DNA of 64,000 nucleotides from Isoetes taiwanensis (lineage: Eukaryota; Streptophyta; Lycopodiopsida; Isoetales; Isoetaceae). The translations under genes and the position numbers were made by a program. Of the stretch, positions 49,090-60,954 are shown in pieces. The first letter of the stretch is position 1; every line of letters starts with the position of its first letter. The notes under the pieces are model-generated. The model was not told the DNA's origin and did not search any database. It saw only the letters and a list, made by a program, of their open reading frames with translations. The stretch lies in NCBI GenBank assembly GCA_021234155.1, contig JAJEKV010000815.1:21434-85433 (forward strand). The letters are read 5' to 3'.

Positions 49090-50160
49090 CATCGTATGTT
49101 CCTCAACACTTTGTCTAACAATGACTAAATAGGCCTTGGAGCGTCCAATTGGGAAATATATAGATTTCTTGAACATTTGCTCTTACCATCTTAAATCCAG
49201 TAAAGATCTTGGTAAGTTTCTTGGTAAAGATCTTAAACCCAATAAGTTTCTTGGTAAAGGTCTTCCAATTTATGAATCAAAAGTGTTCATGACATTACCA
49301 AATAGAATCTCAGAGTTGATTTCTAACTAAACTTGTTGCTATGTAGTAAGAAGCAGTGCACTAAGAACAGTAAACACTATCTAGACAATTCAGATGCCAG
49401 CTGTATTATGGGTGCAGGTTTAGGGTGACTGCCATCAAGCATTTTCGTCTGCACTTGCTGGCAGTGCAACTGTCACATCACAATTCTCTATATGAAACAA
49501 CTATTGGGTTCACAGCTGCAATCTCAAAGTCATACGTTCTAGGCATAGAAATACCATAAGATGCCTGGATAAAGATAGTCTAATAAAACGGACCTAGCCC
49601 CTTAGACTAGGCTGTTGCACATTCATAAGACTTATAGATACATCCCAATATTAATACTCTCATTCATAAGAGTATTTCGTACAAGACCAAACTCCTCTGA
49701 GTCTTGGCATAATACAACTCCTATAGCTCAACAGGTCACTCCGAATTCCCCTCCTTATAGGTCACTGAGGATGACTCGGGAAAACGCTCTGCTCGCGCAA
49801 CTTCATGCCCAGTCTCTCCCTTTGAATACCGCGTTCTCAGCTCAAGACGTGCCCGCTTAAACATACATAGACAATACAAGGGGGTTAGTCCACAAGGACT
49901 AAGTGGGGAGGAACATTTTGGGAACCTTCACAACATCAAAATCCCACATATAACATCACCCACAAAGTAATCTAGCATATCCATAAAAGATAAGAACAAC
50001 AATAATTTTACCTGCTCCACTACGCCCTGCATTAGTTAGAACTCAGACTACAAGCAGGTTTACATTCACATCAACCTTCTGTATGTATGCACATATGCCA
50101 AGCGTAATCCTTGGGTTGCGACCCCAAGGAGACCACTCTGTCCATCTGTACGTACAGGGT
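49090..50160. other. Intergenic, no gene seen
   Basis: Non-coding DNA resembling transposon internal sequence in style, with no domain found. A word ATTCATAAGA...ATTCATAAGAGTA is locally repeated near 49620-49670. Confidence 0.35.
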
Positions 50161-50169
50161 TTAACTCAT

Positions 50170-50318
50170 CCGTCAGGCCATCTGGCTCGGATGCGGAGTT
50201 ACACGGCCACCCCACCCCTCCGAAGGTGGGCCGTAAATGCAACATGCCATCCGTCTAGCCATCTAGAGCGGATGCGGAGTCTCACGGCCACCCCACCCCT
50301 CCGAAGGTGGGCCGTTTG
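50170..50318. repeat. 81-bp tandem duplication with hairpin
   Basis: Two units of about 81 bp, each with GCGGATGCGGAGT-like text and the hairpin ACGGCCACCC...GGTGGGCCGT. In each unit the arms can pair (GGCCACCC with GGTGGGCC, through a CTCCGAAG-type loop). Confidence 0.8.
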
Positions 50319-50552
50319 CAAGATGCAACATCATCCATCATGACTTTACAAGATAGAATATCACCAATAACCTTACAGGTTAATCCAGTACGAGATATCA
50401 TAGAAACCTCATGCATCTTACTTCCAAGAATAGCCACCGAGCAATGCAATGCAATAGAATGAGGTTCATCAAGATATTTCATAACCAAGTGACAACATCT
50501 CATTGCACATCTCAAAGCAAGAACATGAACTCCCTTAACATATAAGCAACCA

Positions 50553-50963
50553 TAACACACAACTAACATTATTAACACAAACCATTGCATTTGACACATT
50601 TAAAATAAAATCCCCCTTAAACCCCCTTTTGTTTACGGGGGGTTACTCCGGGCAACGAGAGCTGTGGGATGGGCATATTCGCCCTTTATTCCAAGATCTA
50701 GACCGTACATAGCGATCCTCGTTTGTGGGGTATGCATGTACAAGTTTTTGTATACTGTATATTAAAGTTTAATAAATACTATAAGGTTTGAGAGAATGTA
50801 CTTAATGGTGTTAATTTTGTACATGTATTATAAATTTTTTGAGGCTCTCGCTGCCCTACGTAACCCCCCGTGTGAATATGCACCCAAACAAAAGGGGGTT
50901 TAAGGGGGATTTTATTTTAAATGTGTCAAATGCAATGGTTTGTGTTAATGTTAGTTGTGTGTT
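50553..50963. repeat. Foldback (MITE-like) element with terminal inverted repeats over 100 bp
   Basis: Left arm 50553-50668 and right arm about 50840-50963 are reverse complements through ACACACAACTAACATT, CAAACCATTGCATTTGACAC, AATCCCCCTTAAACCCCC and CGAGAGC. The right arm carries about 16 extra bases (GGGTGCATATTCACAC-like) that the left arm lacks. The centre (about 170 bp) is related to the centre of the 1.4 kb repeats. Just right of it is an A run with the hairpin GGCCCCTTCGGGGCC (50993-51007). No coding capacity. Confidence 0.75.
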
Positions 50964-51009
50964 AATGGTTTGTGTTAACTAAAAAAAAATTTGGCCCCTT
51001 CGGGGCCTT

Positions 51010-51812
51010 AAAGATAGTGTAGGGTTGCATCTTGAACCTTGGAATCCAAATATGCACTAAGGATTTAATATTTGAAGTATACTAGATAACCATCGTTTAA
51101 ATATTTAGAAGCTCACCTTTTAGAAACTTCTTCAAATACATTAGCTTGAACGTTAAAAGGCTCAACCGAGAAGATTAACTAATCTAGTAGGTTAAGGGTA
51201 TAGCAAATTCACCAACAGCTATACTCAGAGGGATGCTTCTAAGAGAAATTATATTTCAAGGCTTTACAATGAATCTGACCAAATACCATTGTTTCCTCAT
51301 CTAAATTGATTGGCTGTGCTTCGTGGTAACTGGTGGTGAGGTTTTGACAAGCATCTAGCAGTCATCGCTTTACATACATGATAATAGAATAACAGATAAT
51401 ATGGTAATGACTAGAGTTATATTTGTTAGTTTCAGATCAGATAGACAGAATATTCAACACTTCTCAAATATAAGCCATAATCACAGACAGTTTGATAACC
51501 GGAACCATATTCACAGTTTTAAAATTAAATAGACAAAGAGCTCACACTTGAATCTTCTTCGGACCATGGACCTTGAATCTTCAACACTGCAAGATCAAAT
51601 TCGTCTTCACAACACAAACCAGTTGTTGCAACTGGCACTACCTTTTCAACTGCAGTTGTTGTAACTGGCACCGCCTTTTCAGCTGCATCGTGTCTTTTGG
51701 AAAGATTCTTCTCTAGGACCATTACAGAATGAATCTGTAGACTAAACACCATAACATTAATGAGATTGAAAAATTGATAAGCTTATAAAAGTATGCAATC
51801 CAAACCATTATT
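51010..51812. other. Intergenic, no gene confirmed
   Basis: Minus-strand frame 51525-51752 contains an internally duplicated piece (EKAVPVTTT and EKVVPVATT) and is not recognised. Confidence 0.35.
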
Positions 51813-52325
51813 GAACATCGTGAAAGAAAAGCACTTACTTGGGAGATTCAAAAACGTATAGCTTTAGGTGCAGCTCGAGGTCTTGCTTATCTTCATGAAC
51901 ATTGTGACCCGAAGATAATACACCGTGATGTAAAGGCTGCCAACATTTTGCTGGATGATAACTTTGAACCTTTAGTGGGGGATTTTGGATTGGCAAAGGT
52001 GAACTAACCTTCCTTCCTGGTCTCCTTTTAGGTGAAGACGAAGTTATTCGCTGGAAAGATGAATGAATTTGTTGATCCAACTCTGTTGGAAATGGAAGCA
52101 AACCTTGGTGAGATTGAAGAGATGGTGCAGATGGCTCTGTTGTGCACAAGAGCTTCAGCAGAAGATCGACCCAAGATGAAGGATGTGGTAAGAATGCAGG
52201 AAAGAGAAGAGATGGTTTCTCAGCTATGGAAGGAATACCAAGGAGGAGAAGAAGAAGTCAAATCTCTGCATCCCCAGCACCGCAAACCAATCAATCTGTC
52301 TGTGGACCTCGAAACCCTAAGCTGA
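51813..52325 (+). pseudogene. SERK-type receptor kinase fragment with internal deletion
   Basis: From 51813 the plus strand reads [39 protein letters not shown] and VGDFGLAK, the catalytic loop and DFG of LRR-II (SERK-like) receptor kinases. After a stop and about 37 bases it resumes at 52032 with MNEFVDPTLLEMEANLGEIE, MVQMALLCTRASAEDRPKMK, DVVRM, the C-lobe end. The activation segment, APE motif and helices up to about G are missing (roughly 70 residues in the family). The N-lobe, membrane and LRR parts are absent too. It cannot be an active kinase. Confidence 0.78.
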
Positions 52326-52885
52326 ATGGCCTCCAAACCGTAAGCTGAAAGGCCTCTACATGTTCACAGAAATGAAAAAAGGAAAATAGCTCCATCGTTT
52401 AAAACACAAAAGCAGGAGGAAGGACTTTCATGGATTGGCAAGCATCTGCTTCAAGCACTCAAGTAGCTCTCTGCTGGAACCGGTTAAGCTCTGCCCAAAT
52501 CCGATGCTGCCAGAAGCATAAGAAACATAAAACGTAACTTTGCCCTAAAACACGTAACTTTGCTCTATGAGACCTGCTTGAATCCGACCCACATAACCAC
52601 ACCCCCTGTTATAAGATCTGCCACCATTTTTTATGAAGAAGCTTCTCTCTGCAATGACGATCTGTTTAAATGGTAGCTTAATCATCGAGATCCCTTACAG
52701 CAAAAACCATAACTCAGAGACCTAATTTTGGAGTTAACAAGAACCCTAAAATGAGCTGCTCGAGCTTTGCATGTCGAGCAAATAAAAATGTAATACGAAA
52801 AATAGAACTTAACTGAAAAATATATGATATATGGGTCTACACTATTGAAAAGAGGCATTAAAATTAATTCAAGCGTATGCAAATA
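52326..52885. other. Intergenic, no gene seen
   Basis: Downstream of the kinase remnant. A near-direct duplication of the phrase CTGAATGGCCTCCAAACC or CTGAAAGGCCTCTAC lies at 52322-52360. No domain recognised. Confidence 0.4.
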
Positions 52886-53010
52886 CAATGCGCACTCTAG
52901 ATGTACTAATTAGTAGGCCTTGTGTAATACGCCCATCAAATCATATAAAAACCATTGGAAAAACCGTACAAAAATACAAAAAAAACCCCTGTTATTATGC
53001 TACATATTCA
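52886..53010 (-). repeat. Solo end of the 1.4 kb repeat family
   Basis: Reading on the minus strand from 53010: ATGTAGCATAATAACAGGGG, then TTTTTGTACGG and a stretch down to GTACATCTAGAGTGC. It matches the first 130 bases of copy B (53812 on), including the GTACATCTAGAGTGCACCAT-like word, but not the rest. Confidence 0.7.
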
Positions 53011-53811
53011 TGTAATATCTTAATCAAACTAATGTCTAGAGATAATGACATTCATTCTACCTCATCATGACGTCTAATACCACAAGATGGTCCTTACCAT
53101 ATCCATAGCAAAAGAGATCACAACACCCATGCGCCATCTATTCTAGCATCATAGAATCTACATGCTACTCTAACAAAATACTGGCGATATACCTTCCAGG
53201 GTATGGTTATCAAGCTAGCCTCTATTCTCAAAGCTTCCGTGAACTAGGCTATATACAATGGTACAACCTTGGAGCGAAGAACTCTATGATCCCACCCTAT
53301 AATAAGATATCTTAAAAAGGTTCGTAAGAATCCTCACTCAATTCATATACTAGCTATCTAGGCGCACAAATAAACACATGCCACAATGGCCAGCATACAG
53401 GTCAAGACAGATAGGTTATCAACAATGCCCTGGAGATACATACACAACGAGCCCTCCCACCAATAAAAGGGCATGGCACAATAGTTTTGGGCTGCTCCCT
53501 AAGTATAACCTAAGGCTATGTTCAATAACTTAGAATATATCAACATATCGCAATTATGGTTCTTTCCCCTACTTAACTCAACTTGTTTATCTTGCTAGTT
53601 CCAACTAAGCCAGAAGCGCCCATGCCTCTCAAGACTTCTCTTCCTTCCACATCACACATTTGATATTTATCAATTATTCACTTAGCTATACTAATATTCC
53701 ATTCAATTCCCTACTTCTCTTCCCTAAATTTCTACCAAGTGACCCAAGCCATGGAAAGACCCACCTCAAACTTATGTACTTGTACAAACATTCCGTGTCA
53801 GAGACTAGCAA
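53011..53811. other. Intergenic between two ends of the repeat family
   Basis: No coding seen. The segment is bounded by the element end at 53010 (minus) and the start of copy B at 53812 (plus), which point away from each other. Confidence 0.4.
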
Positions 53812-55261
53812 GAATATGTAGCATAATAACAGGGGGTTTTCTTTGTGTTTTTGTACGCTTTTCACTAAGGTTTTCCTATGATTTTGTGATGTATTCAAAT
53901 GGATGTACTAATGCGTACATCTAGAGTGCACCATTTCTGAGCCATTGATTTTAGCCTTTTTTTTTCCAATGGTCAACAACCAATGGCTCACAACAAAAGC
54001 CCTTTTTTTTGTGTGTGTGGTGCATAATCGTCAACAACCAATGGCTCACAACAAAAGCCCTCTTTTTGTGCGTGTGGTGCATAATGGTCAACAACCAATG
54101 GCTCACAACAAAAGCTCTCTTTTTGTGTGTGTGGTGCATAATGGGCACATGAAGGGCTTGAAGGGCGCATGTAGTGCAGTTTCCCCGCCGGCAACACATT
54201 TCTTATAATAACTTTTGATCCAGAGCTCTGTTTCAGATGATTTTTATTGCGTTGGAAAGCTCTGTCGGAGATCTTTTTGATGGTGTATGATATGGATATG
54301 TTTAGTTAAGCTATCTATGCTAAAACAGCAATTTTTCGGCCGGGTTTGGTAGGCTTTCACATCCTACCAGCAGATTAATACAGGATTGCGCTATTGGATA
54401 TTGTTTTATGGCTCATTCTGAATGAAGGTTGCAAAAAATTACCATGCATTTTTAGATTTTGAGGTAGTTATTAAGCAAATTCCAAGGCTTCTAGATCCTT
54501 GTGCTAACAAGCAGAAAAGTTTCCCACTTTGGTTTCTCACCACAAGAATCCATGGAGGCCAAAGGCTGCTGTTAAATTCCAGTTGAAAAATGTTTGTGTA
54601 TGGGGACTTTCAGAATAATGGGATCAATCCGCTCTATTTTTATGGTAACTTTTACTTTTTTATTGTGATGAAATTCAAAAGCTACAGGTGATGAAAGCCT
54701 TAAATGAATTCTAGTTTTTTTCTGGTTCGAATTCTAAAATTTTTGTCACACTCGGGGGGGAGGGGCATCCCTAAGGCCCCGAAGGGGCCAAAAATTTTTT
54801 TTTGCAACACAAACCATTAACATCCAACATATAAAAAGTAAATCCCCCAACACATAACAACCAACACATAACAACCAACATATAACAACCATTGACATTA
54901 ACAACCAACACATAACTACCATTGACATTAATTAACACAACCATTGGGTCTAACACATTTAAATTAAAATCCCCCTTAAACCCCCTTTGGTTTGGGTGCA
55001 TATTCACACGGGGGGTGACGTAGGGCAGCGAGAGCCCTCATGATTGTATTTTGCACGTACAAAATCAATATCATATAGTATTCCGCTTGAAATCTTATAG
55101 TATTTTGCGAATCTTGTTATACAGTATAGCAAATTTTGTACTTGCATACCCCACAAACGAGGAACTTTACGTACGGTGTAGATTAAGGAATAAAGGGTGA
55201 ATATGCCTATCCAACAGCTCTCGTTGCCCGGAGTCACCCCCGTGTGAATATGCACCCAAAC
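53812..55261 (-). repeat. 1.4 kb non-coding repeat, copy B, inverted
   Basis: Inverted relative to copy A. Left end ATGTAGCATAATAACAGGGG, minisatellite at 53966-54140, hairpin GGCCCCGAAGGGGCC near 54775, then the inverted-repeat part at 54978-55261. Here both arms are complete: GGTTTGGGTGCATATTCACA occurs at both sides in opposite orientation, giving arms of about 46 bp around a 190-bp centre. Copy A lacks the outer part of the left arm. Confidence 0.75.
53966..54140. repeat. 57-bp minisatellite in copy B
   Basis: Three units of the same satellite as in copy A, on the opposite strand, with T-run length differences. Confidence 0.9.
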
Positions 55262-56939
55262 CAAATTCCAAGACATGGCATATGATTAAGTTTCTCAAGA
55301 GGAGAGTTCAAGGTTCTCGGCTAGCTAGGATTTCGGCATCATAAGATTTATTGCCTAACAGGGTTTATTGATGGTAGGCACTCCAGGACTCAACCTAAGG
55401 CCCTAAGGCTTTAACTTTAATGGCAAAGTCCAAAGGTATAGTTTTCATAGCTTAGAACGTGTTGATAAATAATTTATGATGGTTCAAACCTTAACACTAA
55501 TTTAATATCCATGTATGGGGATACCGGACCTTGGTATCCCCCTTAAAAAAAGTTACAGTGACAGGAAGAGCAGCAACGGCAACCAAGGCGGCCAGCTCCC
55601 AGCTCCTCCAACTTGCTCTCTTCTTTCACAAAAAGCAGGCCTTGGCATCGAATTGGATTGATATAGCTTAAGATAGGCTTTTGCATTCCAACTGGAGCAA
55701 AAATAGGACGGAGTTTTCATGAGACAAGAATGGATTCTTACAGCTACAGGGTCGATTTTCTACTGTAAGGAGCAGGATTCGGATGACCCATTCAGTTTGT
55801 ATGGCAGATTACAGAGCCAGACTATCAATCGGCTCCAAGAGATGGGCTTTGCCCCTTCCATGATTCACAAAAATCAGAAATAAACAACCCAATCCTCACA
55901 CAAGTAGAATCCCCACCTTAGTTTTCCAGATTGCTTCTGCTCAAATCGATTTGATCATGATCTCCTTGCTTCAAGTTTCCTTCTCAGCTTTTCGCTTCAA
56001 ATCCCTTCCGGTCTTTGCCTTATTTGCCCAATCTGTTTTTTTTCCTCTCATGCTATTTAATCCTATCTGCTATAATTTTGCCCAATGCAAAAACTCCCAA
56101 CTGTCGATCTATCCTGCTGCCAGCATTCCGCCAGGTGCCCATTTTGCATGCTATAGGCTGATTTGGTATGACTGTCTTAAGGCAGATTATGCTGCCTGAC
56201 ATCGCGGCATAGCCCACGATTTTGTAGCACCCGCTTTTATGGTGCTCACCAAATATGAAATGCTACAATAGGACCCCAGACAAAGATAGGTTTGCTAAAA
56301 CCATACCCCCAAGGTCACTAGGTTAGTTACATCTAACTAACATGTGATGCCCTGAGTCATCACATTGACAATCCAACTTCAATGAACATCATATCAAAGT
56401 CTGTTAAATCAATCATAGGAGGCATCTGTCTCCTAGCATTTGCCTTTCCAGACGTAGATTGCGTTGTGGTTTTACAACAAACAAAATTAATTGTGGGCTT
56501 ATTAAGAGAATTTTTTGAAAACGTGAAATAACCTTGTACAAACTGCAAATACAAACTGTTAGTATTGTTATTTGAGAACCTCATTATTTGAAAATGCCAG
56601 TCCATATTAGAATAAGTCTGTTATACGTTGCAAAGATCGTTCCTAATGTGTAAGAGGACATGACTTTTGCTTGTGTAAGAGGACATGACTTTTGCTGGGC
56701 TGGATAAATTATCATTATACAACTTTTGTCTCTTTCAAACATTTGGGCATACCTTTGAGAAAACAAACAAGAAATTTCTCAGGCATCTACATCTTTGACA
56801 GCAAAAACCTTCTTGTGCTAAGAGTAAGACAAATATAACCCATTCTTATTTCAGCATATAATATTTCTGAGGTGTGGAACAACATCACTGTGCATTTTTG
56901 ACATAGATGTTTTTGTTATACCATGTTTAAGATAAAAAG
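55262..56939. other. Intergenic, no gene confirmed
   Basis: A minus-strand stretch at 56360-56450 (RRQMPPMIDLTDFDMMFIEV) could be a stray exon but matches nothing I know. A 26-bp word with TGTGTAAGAGGACATGACTT is duplicated at 56645-56697. Confidence 0.35.
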
Positions 56940-57142
56940 AGATTGCAAACCTTGCTTCCGTTGAGAATAAAATCGAGGGTGACATGCGCGCGACATGCGG
57001 ATCGGCGGAAAGCGATGATTGAAATCGCTTTTTTAATATTTAACTCTGCCACTTTATTCCAGAAAACTCTATTTAGTATAACCCGCAAAGCTGCAGCATC
57101 GCTTCCGCAAGAAGACTCTGTCAGGCAGTAGGATGACAACAA
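56940..57142 (-). pseudogene. Acyl-CoA dehydrogenase exon fragment
   Basis: Minus strand from 57142 reads LSSYCLTESSCGSDAAALR, the acyl-CoA dehydrogenase signature YCLTEPxSGSDAAxL with Pro and Ser changed. About 90 bases further on comes FILNGSKV, the next conserved word (HYILNGSKAFI) of the family, in the same frame but separated by unrelated residues that look like a short intron. These flavoenzymes oxidise acyl-CoA in mitochondria or peroxisomes. Neither the N-terminal helices nor the catalytic Glu region could be found nearby, so it is a fragment. Confidence 0.62.
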
Positions 57143-57426
57143 TTCCTACAATACATCCAAAATGCATGCAATCTGATACGAATCCATCTTTCGAAAAGGC
57201 GCTTGGCATATAAATCTTGCTCCTTATATGGCTCTTTTACCTTTTTATGGCTCTTATGGCTGCGCCTTAGAAGGCCTCACCAATCAACGACTGCGGATTC
57301 ACAAGTTTCAAGTCATGGTAAAAGACAATTGTCCTCACTTGTGCTTCCCAAGAAATCATACACGAAATCTATCTCTAAGTTCCCTGAATTTAGGCGAACT
57401 GCAAAAGCAAAGGAATGCGCCTTAGA

Positions 57427-57690
57427 AATCTATCATTTCTTGCATGTAAAAGGCCTTAGAAACCGTGAAGTTCTGGAACCACTGAAATAAAACACCAGGG
57501 AAAATATTAATCCAACAAAACTTCTTAATTCGTAGCCAATTCTCAAATTTATCTGTAGCTGAAGCAATCTATCAGAGTAAGAAATGCACAGCAGGGCATG
57601 ATTAAGCAACTAGTGATCAAAAAATACATATGAGGATTCAGAATAGAAATTATGAGAAGATTTCATGCGATGGAGCATGGAGCAGAATAT
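57427..57690. repeat. Direct duplication, unit 1 (about 250 bp)
   Basis: Text from CATTTCTTGCATGTAAAAGG through GCATGATTAAGCAAC to GCGATGGAGCATGGAG recurs at 59186-59440 in the same orientation with scattered substitutions and small indels. It may derive from a transcribed leader or exon, since a TTTCAG acceptor-like word lies within it on the minus strand; no protein is recognised. Confidence 0.75.
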
Positions 57691-59185
57691 GTAAAGACGC
57701 GACAAAGCTAATCTTCGTAGTAAGCTTGTTAATCTAACAAGTAACATCTCAAGAACAAATTATGTGTTGGTATAATAAACTCAAAGATTCAGCAAGCATA
57801 CTCTTCAGATATTCATTTCTATAATAACTTGATCTTGAAGGAGAATTACAGCTATACTGGACTTGTGCCATAGTAGGGAACAATGGAATTGTTCAAGGAA
57901 AATCGTATGGCAATCTCATAAATAGCCATGACATGATAATGAGCACAAACGATGCCATAACAAATGAATTTGAGACGCACGTTGGCAGAAAGACTACCAT
58001 ATACCATATAATAGCAATCTTTTAGGGTTTTAGAGATCTTTTGCAACTCCCTTTCCATTTAGAAGCAAAGGATCAAAATATGCTTACCTTAGGCATGCAT
58101 TCTTTCTGTCGGTGGCAGCAGGACATTGCTTTAATACGTTGCATGAACCAAAACTTCAAATATTAAATATCGGATAATATATGCATGGTCAAGATGATCC
58201 GAAGCTTTGGCATACATTAGAAACATGTGTCCATGTTATAAATCTACACATACATAGTTACAAATTTGTGGACCTTAACACTATCTTTAGAAAAGATGTT
58301 AACACCAGAGAAATATTCTATGGCTTGGCGCCTTCCCAGTGAGAATAAGCGATTTGGTGGTGACAAACAATATTAGTTTTACCAAGTATTGCCGTAAGTA
58401 GAGAAGTTTACCCCTTCCTTTGTTCTTCGATATAACAAACCGTGTCTCCTCTAGAATCAAATCACAAAGATATCCTCATAGATTCTAGAGATGGCATCTT
58501 CACAATCGCTGGTATGTATCGTCGGGAATTCCCAAATGTTCACTATCTATATCCATCGACTTCATTTCAAAATCGAGATTCTATCTTGAGTTGGGCTATC
58601 AAACATGAAGGTGACAATGTCCCCCATCGTCGTCCTTGATAGTAAGCGGTATCATCATTTCCAAAGACATTTTAGCACCTTGGCCATGTTATTGATTCAT
58701 GCCCATTCAATTGTTTCTATCGCAACAAAATGCTCAAAACCATCGGACACGAGAGCAAAGCCATGAGAGCGACATGGCTAGAATCCATGGCCCGGAGAGA
58801 GAAACCAAATGATAGAACAATCGAAGTTTGCATCGGTAACCAGGTCTTGTATAACAAATATTGAGGCCCTGGTGACCCTTCTAACTTTTGCCATTGCCAA
58901 ATGCCCGGTACACAATTTGGGAACTGAGCGCAACTTTACTAATAATAGGACAATAAAGGATGCAAGGTAATACAATAGAAGAAATAGCATAGCACCCAAC
59001 TTCATCTTAGCTTCGGGGAGAATGATTCATCAAATCTCAGCTCTACGATACAATTTCCACTTGACCGACCCCTAGTAAAAAACTTTTCTTATTGAGGATC
59101 AATTGGATTGTATGAATGAGTTAAACAAAGTGATGCAGCGAGAGAGAAATTTTTTGTTCAGAGAGTGATCATCTAACATTGCAAT
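57691..59185. other. Intergenic between the direct duplicates
   Basis: Open frames such as 57852-58058 (minus), 58442-58639 (plus) and 58778-59005 (minus, hydrophobic start) were read and not recognised. Confidence 0.35.
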
Positions 59186-59440
59186 GATCATTTCTTGCAT
59201 GTAAAAGGCCTTAGAACCCGTGTAGTCCGGAACCAATTTGAAATAAAACACCGGGAAAAATATTGATCCAACAAAACCTCTTAATTCATAGCCAATTCTC
59301 CAATTTTTTACGTAGCTCAAGCAATCTATCGAGCAAGAAATGCCTGCAGGGCATGATTAAGCAACCAATGACCACAGTTACGTGATGAGGATTGAATAGA
59401 AATTATGAGAACATTCTATGCGATGGAGCATGGAGTAAAT
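59186..59440. repeat. Direct duplication, unit 2
   Basis: Second unit of the pair described at 57427. The 73-codon minus-strand frame here (59099-59320) is disrupted in unit 1, so it is not supported as coding. Confidence 0.75.
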
Positions 59441-60238
59441 TCATACCTAAAATAAAGAGCGGTGCTAAAATTGCGGCTTTCACCACGGTAAAAGATCAAA
59501 CCCTACCATGCACCGTGATCCAAAGACACCAAATACAAAGATCAGCCCAATCGATGATCTGACCCTTTAAAAAGAGGGTCATGCATGTCGTTCTTGCATG
59601 CCCACTCGAGTGGTTATGGCCATCGTATATGTAGTTGCTAAGAAACAAATGGTAAGAAGCGTAAGAAATATAGACTCAAATGAATAAAACATGCAATAAA
59701 CTCCTTCGTTCATCTTAAGCCCATCTGCGGAGCTCGGACGAGAGAACTGAATCTTGAAAAAAGCTCGCATGCAATCTCGAGATTCCAAGCCCATTTCCAA
59801 TCCCTTCTGGCCGCTTATCCCATTTGTTGCATTTCCGTTGTCCATCCTCGTGCATTATCTCACCCAAATGCCTCGCAGATTACTCTTGGATTCCTCGCCG
59901 CCGATTTTCTTAGCACCGCCACTCATTGTCATCCCCTTTTATGCAGATTTGTTCCAACAATGAACCCCAAATGCTCAAGAAACTATCCCCTTGGACGCTT
60001 ATTCTCGAGAAAAAAAAATTCTTCCTATCCTTATCCTTCAACTCCCCAAACGCAAATCCGGTCTCTGCTGCTGATTTCTTAAGAAGCCAACTCGGTGAAA
60101 CTGATCTCTATTGAGATTTAGACGAAACTTCTGGCATATCCTCGCTCAAACACCAAAATTTAGGCCCGGAATTCCGTTTTTACATGAGCCCAACTCAAAT
60201 ATAAGCCAGCTGCTCATCTTTTGGGTGATTCTCGCCCA
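59441..60238. other. Intergenic, no gene confirmed
   Basis: Slightly richer in C than its surroundings, with plus-strand frames at 59754-60114 that are not recognised. Could be an old 5' leader region. Confidence 0.3.
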
Positions 60239-60440
60239 GGAACTCTTTTTCATCGATTGAGCCGCCGGTTACCGGGCCCGAACATCCTTGATCCACAACG
60301 AACCGACCGGAGTGCATTTACTGTGGAACAAAGGGTTTTTAGCAGTCATCAACATATACTGAGTATATTCCAGCATATACTCAGTATATCCCACAAACCC
60401 ACATAAATGAGGGTTTGCCCCCCTAGGGGCAACCCAAAAA
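60239..60440. repeat. 205-bp dispersed repeat, copy 2
   Basis: Matches 48873-49077 from AACTCTTTTTCATCGATTGA to the terminal hairpin GCCCCCCTAGGGGC and CCCAAAAAT. Flanks differ, so the ends of the element are set by the comparison. Confidence 0.7.
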
Positions 60441-60954
60441 TCTTATTTTTGATTAAAACCTTATTTTTTCCAACCAAAAATTTGTAAAAAGCATTTGCAA
60501 ACGTAATCGCATGTTCTATAATATATAAGAATTATAATTTCTAAGAAAATTCTTATTTGTAAAAATAATGAGAAATATGATTAGTTCGAGAAAAAACCTG
60601 ACTCCCTTATATTTGACTCTACAATACTCCCTGATAATGGAGGCTCTATGTATCTTCATAAATTATTTCCTGTACATACACACATAGACTATAGACAAAG
60701 GGTGTGATCAAAATCTTCACCTTAACATAATAATAGAATTTTGAAAAAAGTACGCTGAAAGACCCATTTGGGTCTTTTAGGCTACAACTCTAGTATTAAA
60801 ATGCAAATGCTACGCCTCAATGAATCTAGCGTGATGTCTTTTAAGGGGAAAGCACTATGCTGAACTCTAAATTTCCTGCTTAAAATAAAATCAATGGGCA
60901 CTGATAGTCTCTCATGCTTGGCAATGAAGGAAAGTGAGTGCAACCAATCCATGA

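Noticed and set aside
50993-51007. GGCCCCTTCGGGGCC hairpin as a Helitron 3' end
   Set aside because: A CTRR end does not follow at the right distance, and the other loci with this hairpin are foldback-related, without A/T insertion signs.
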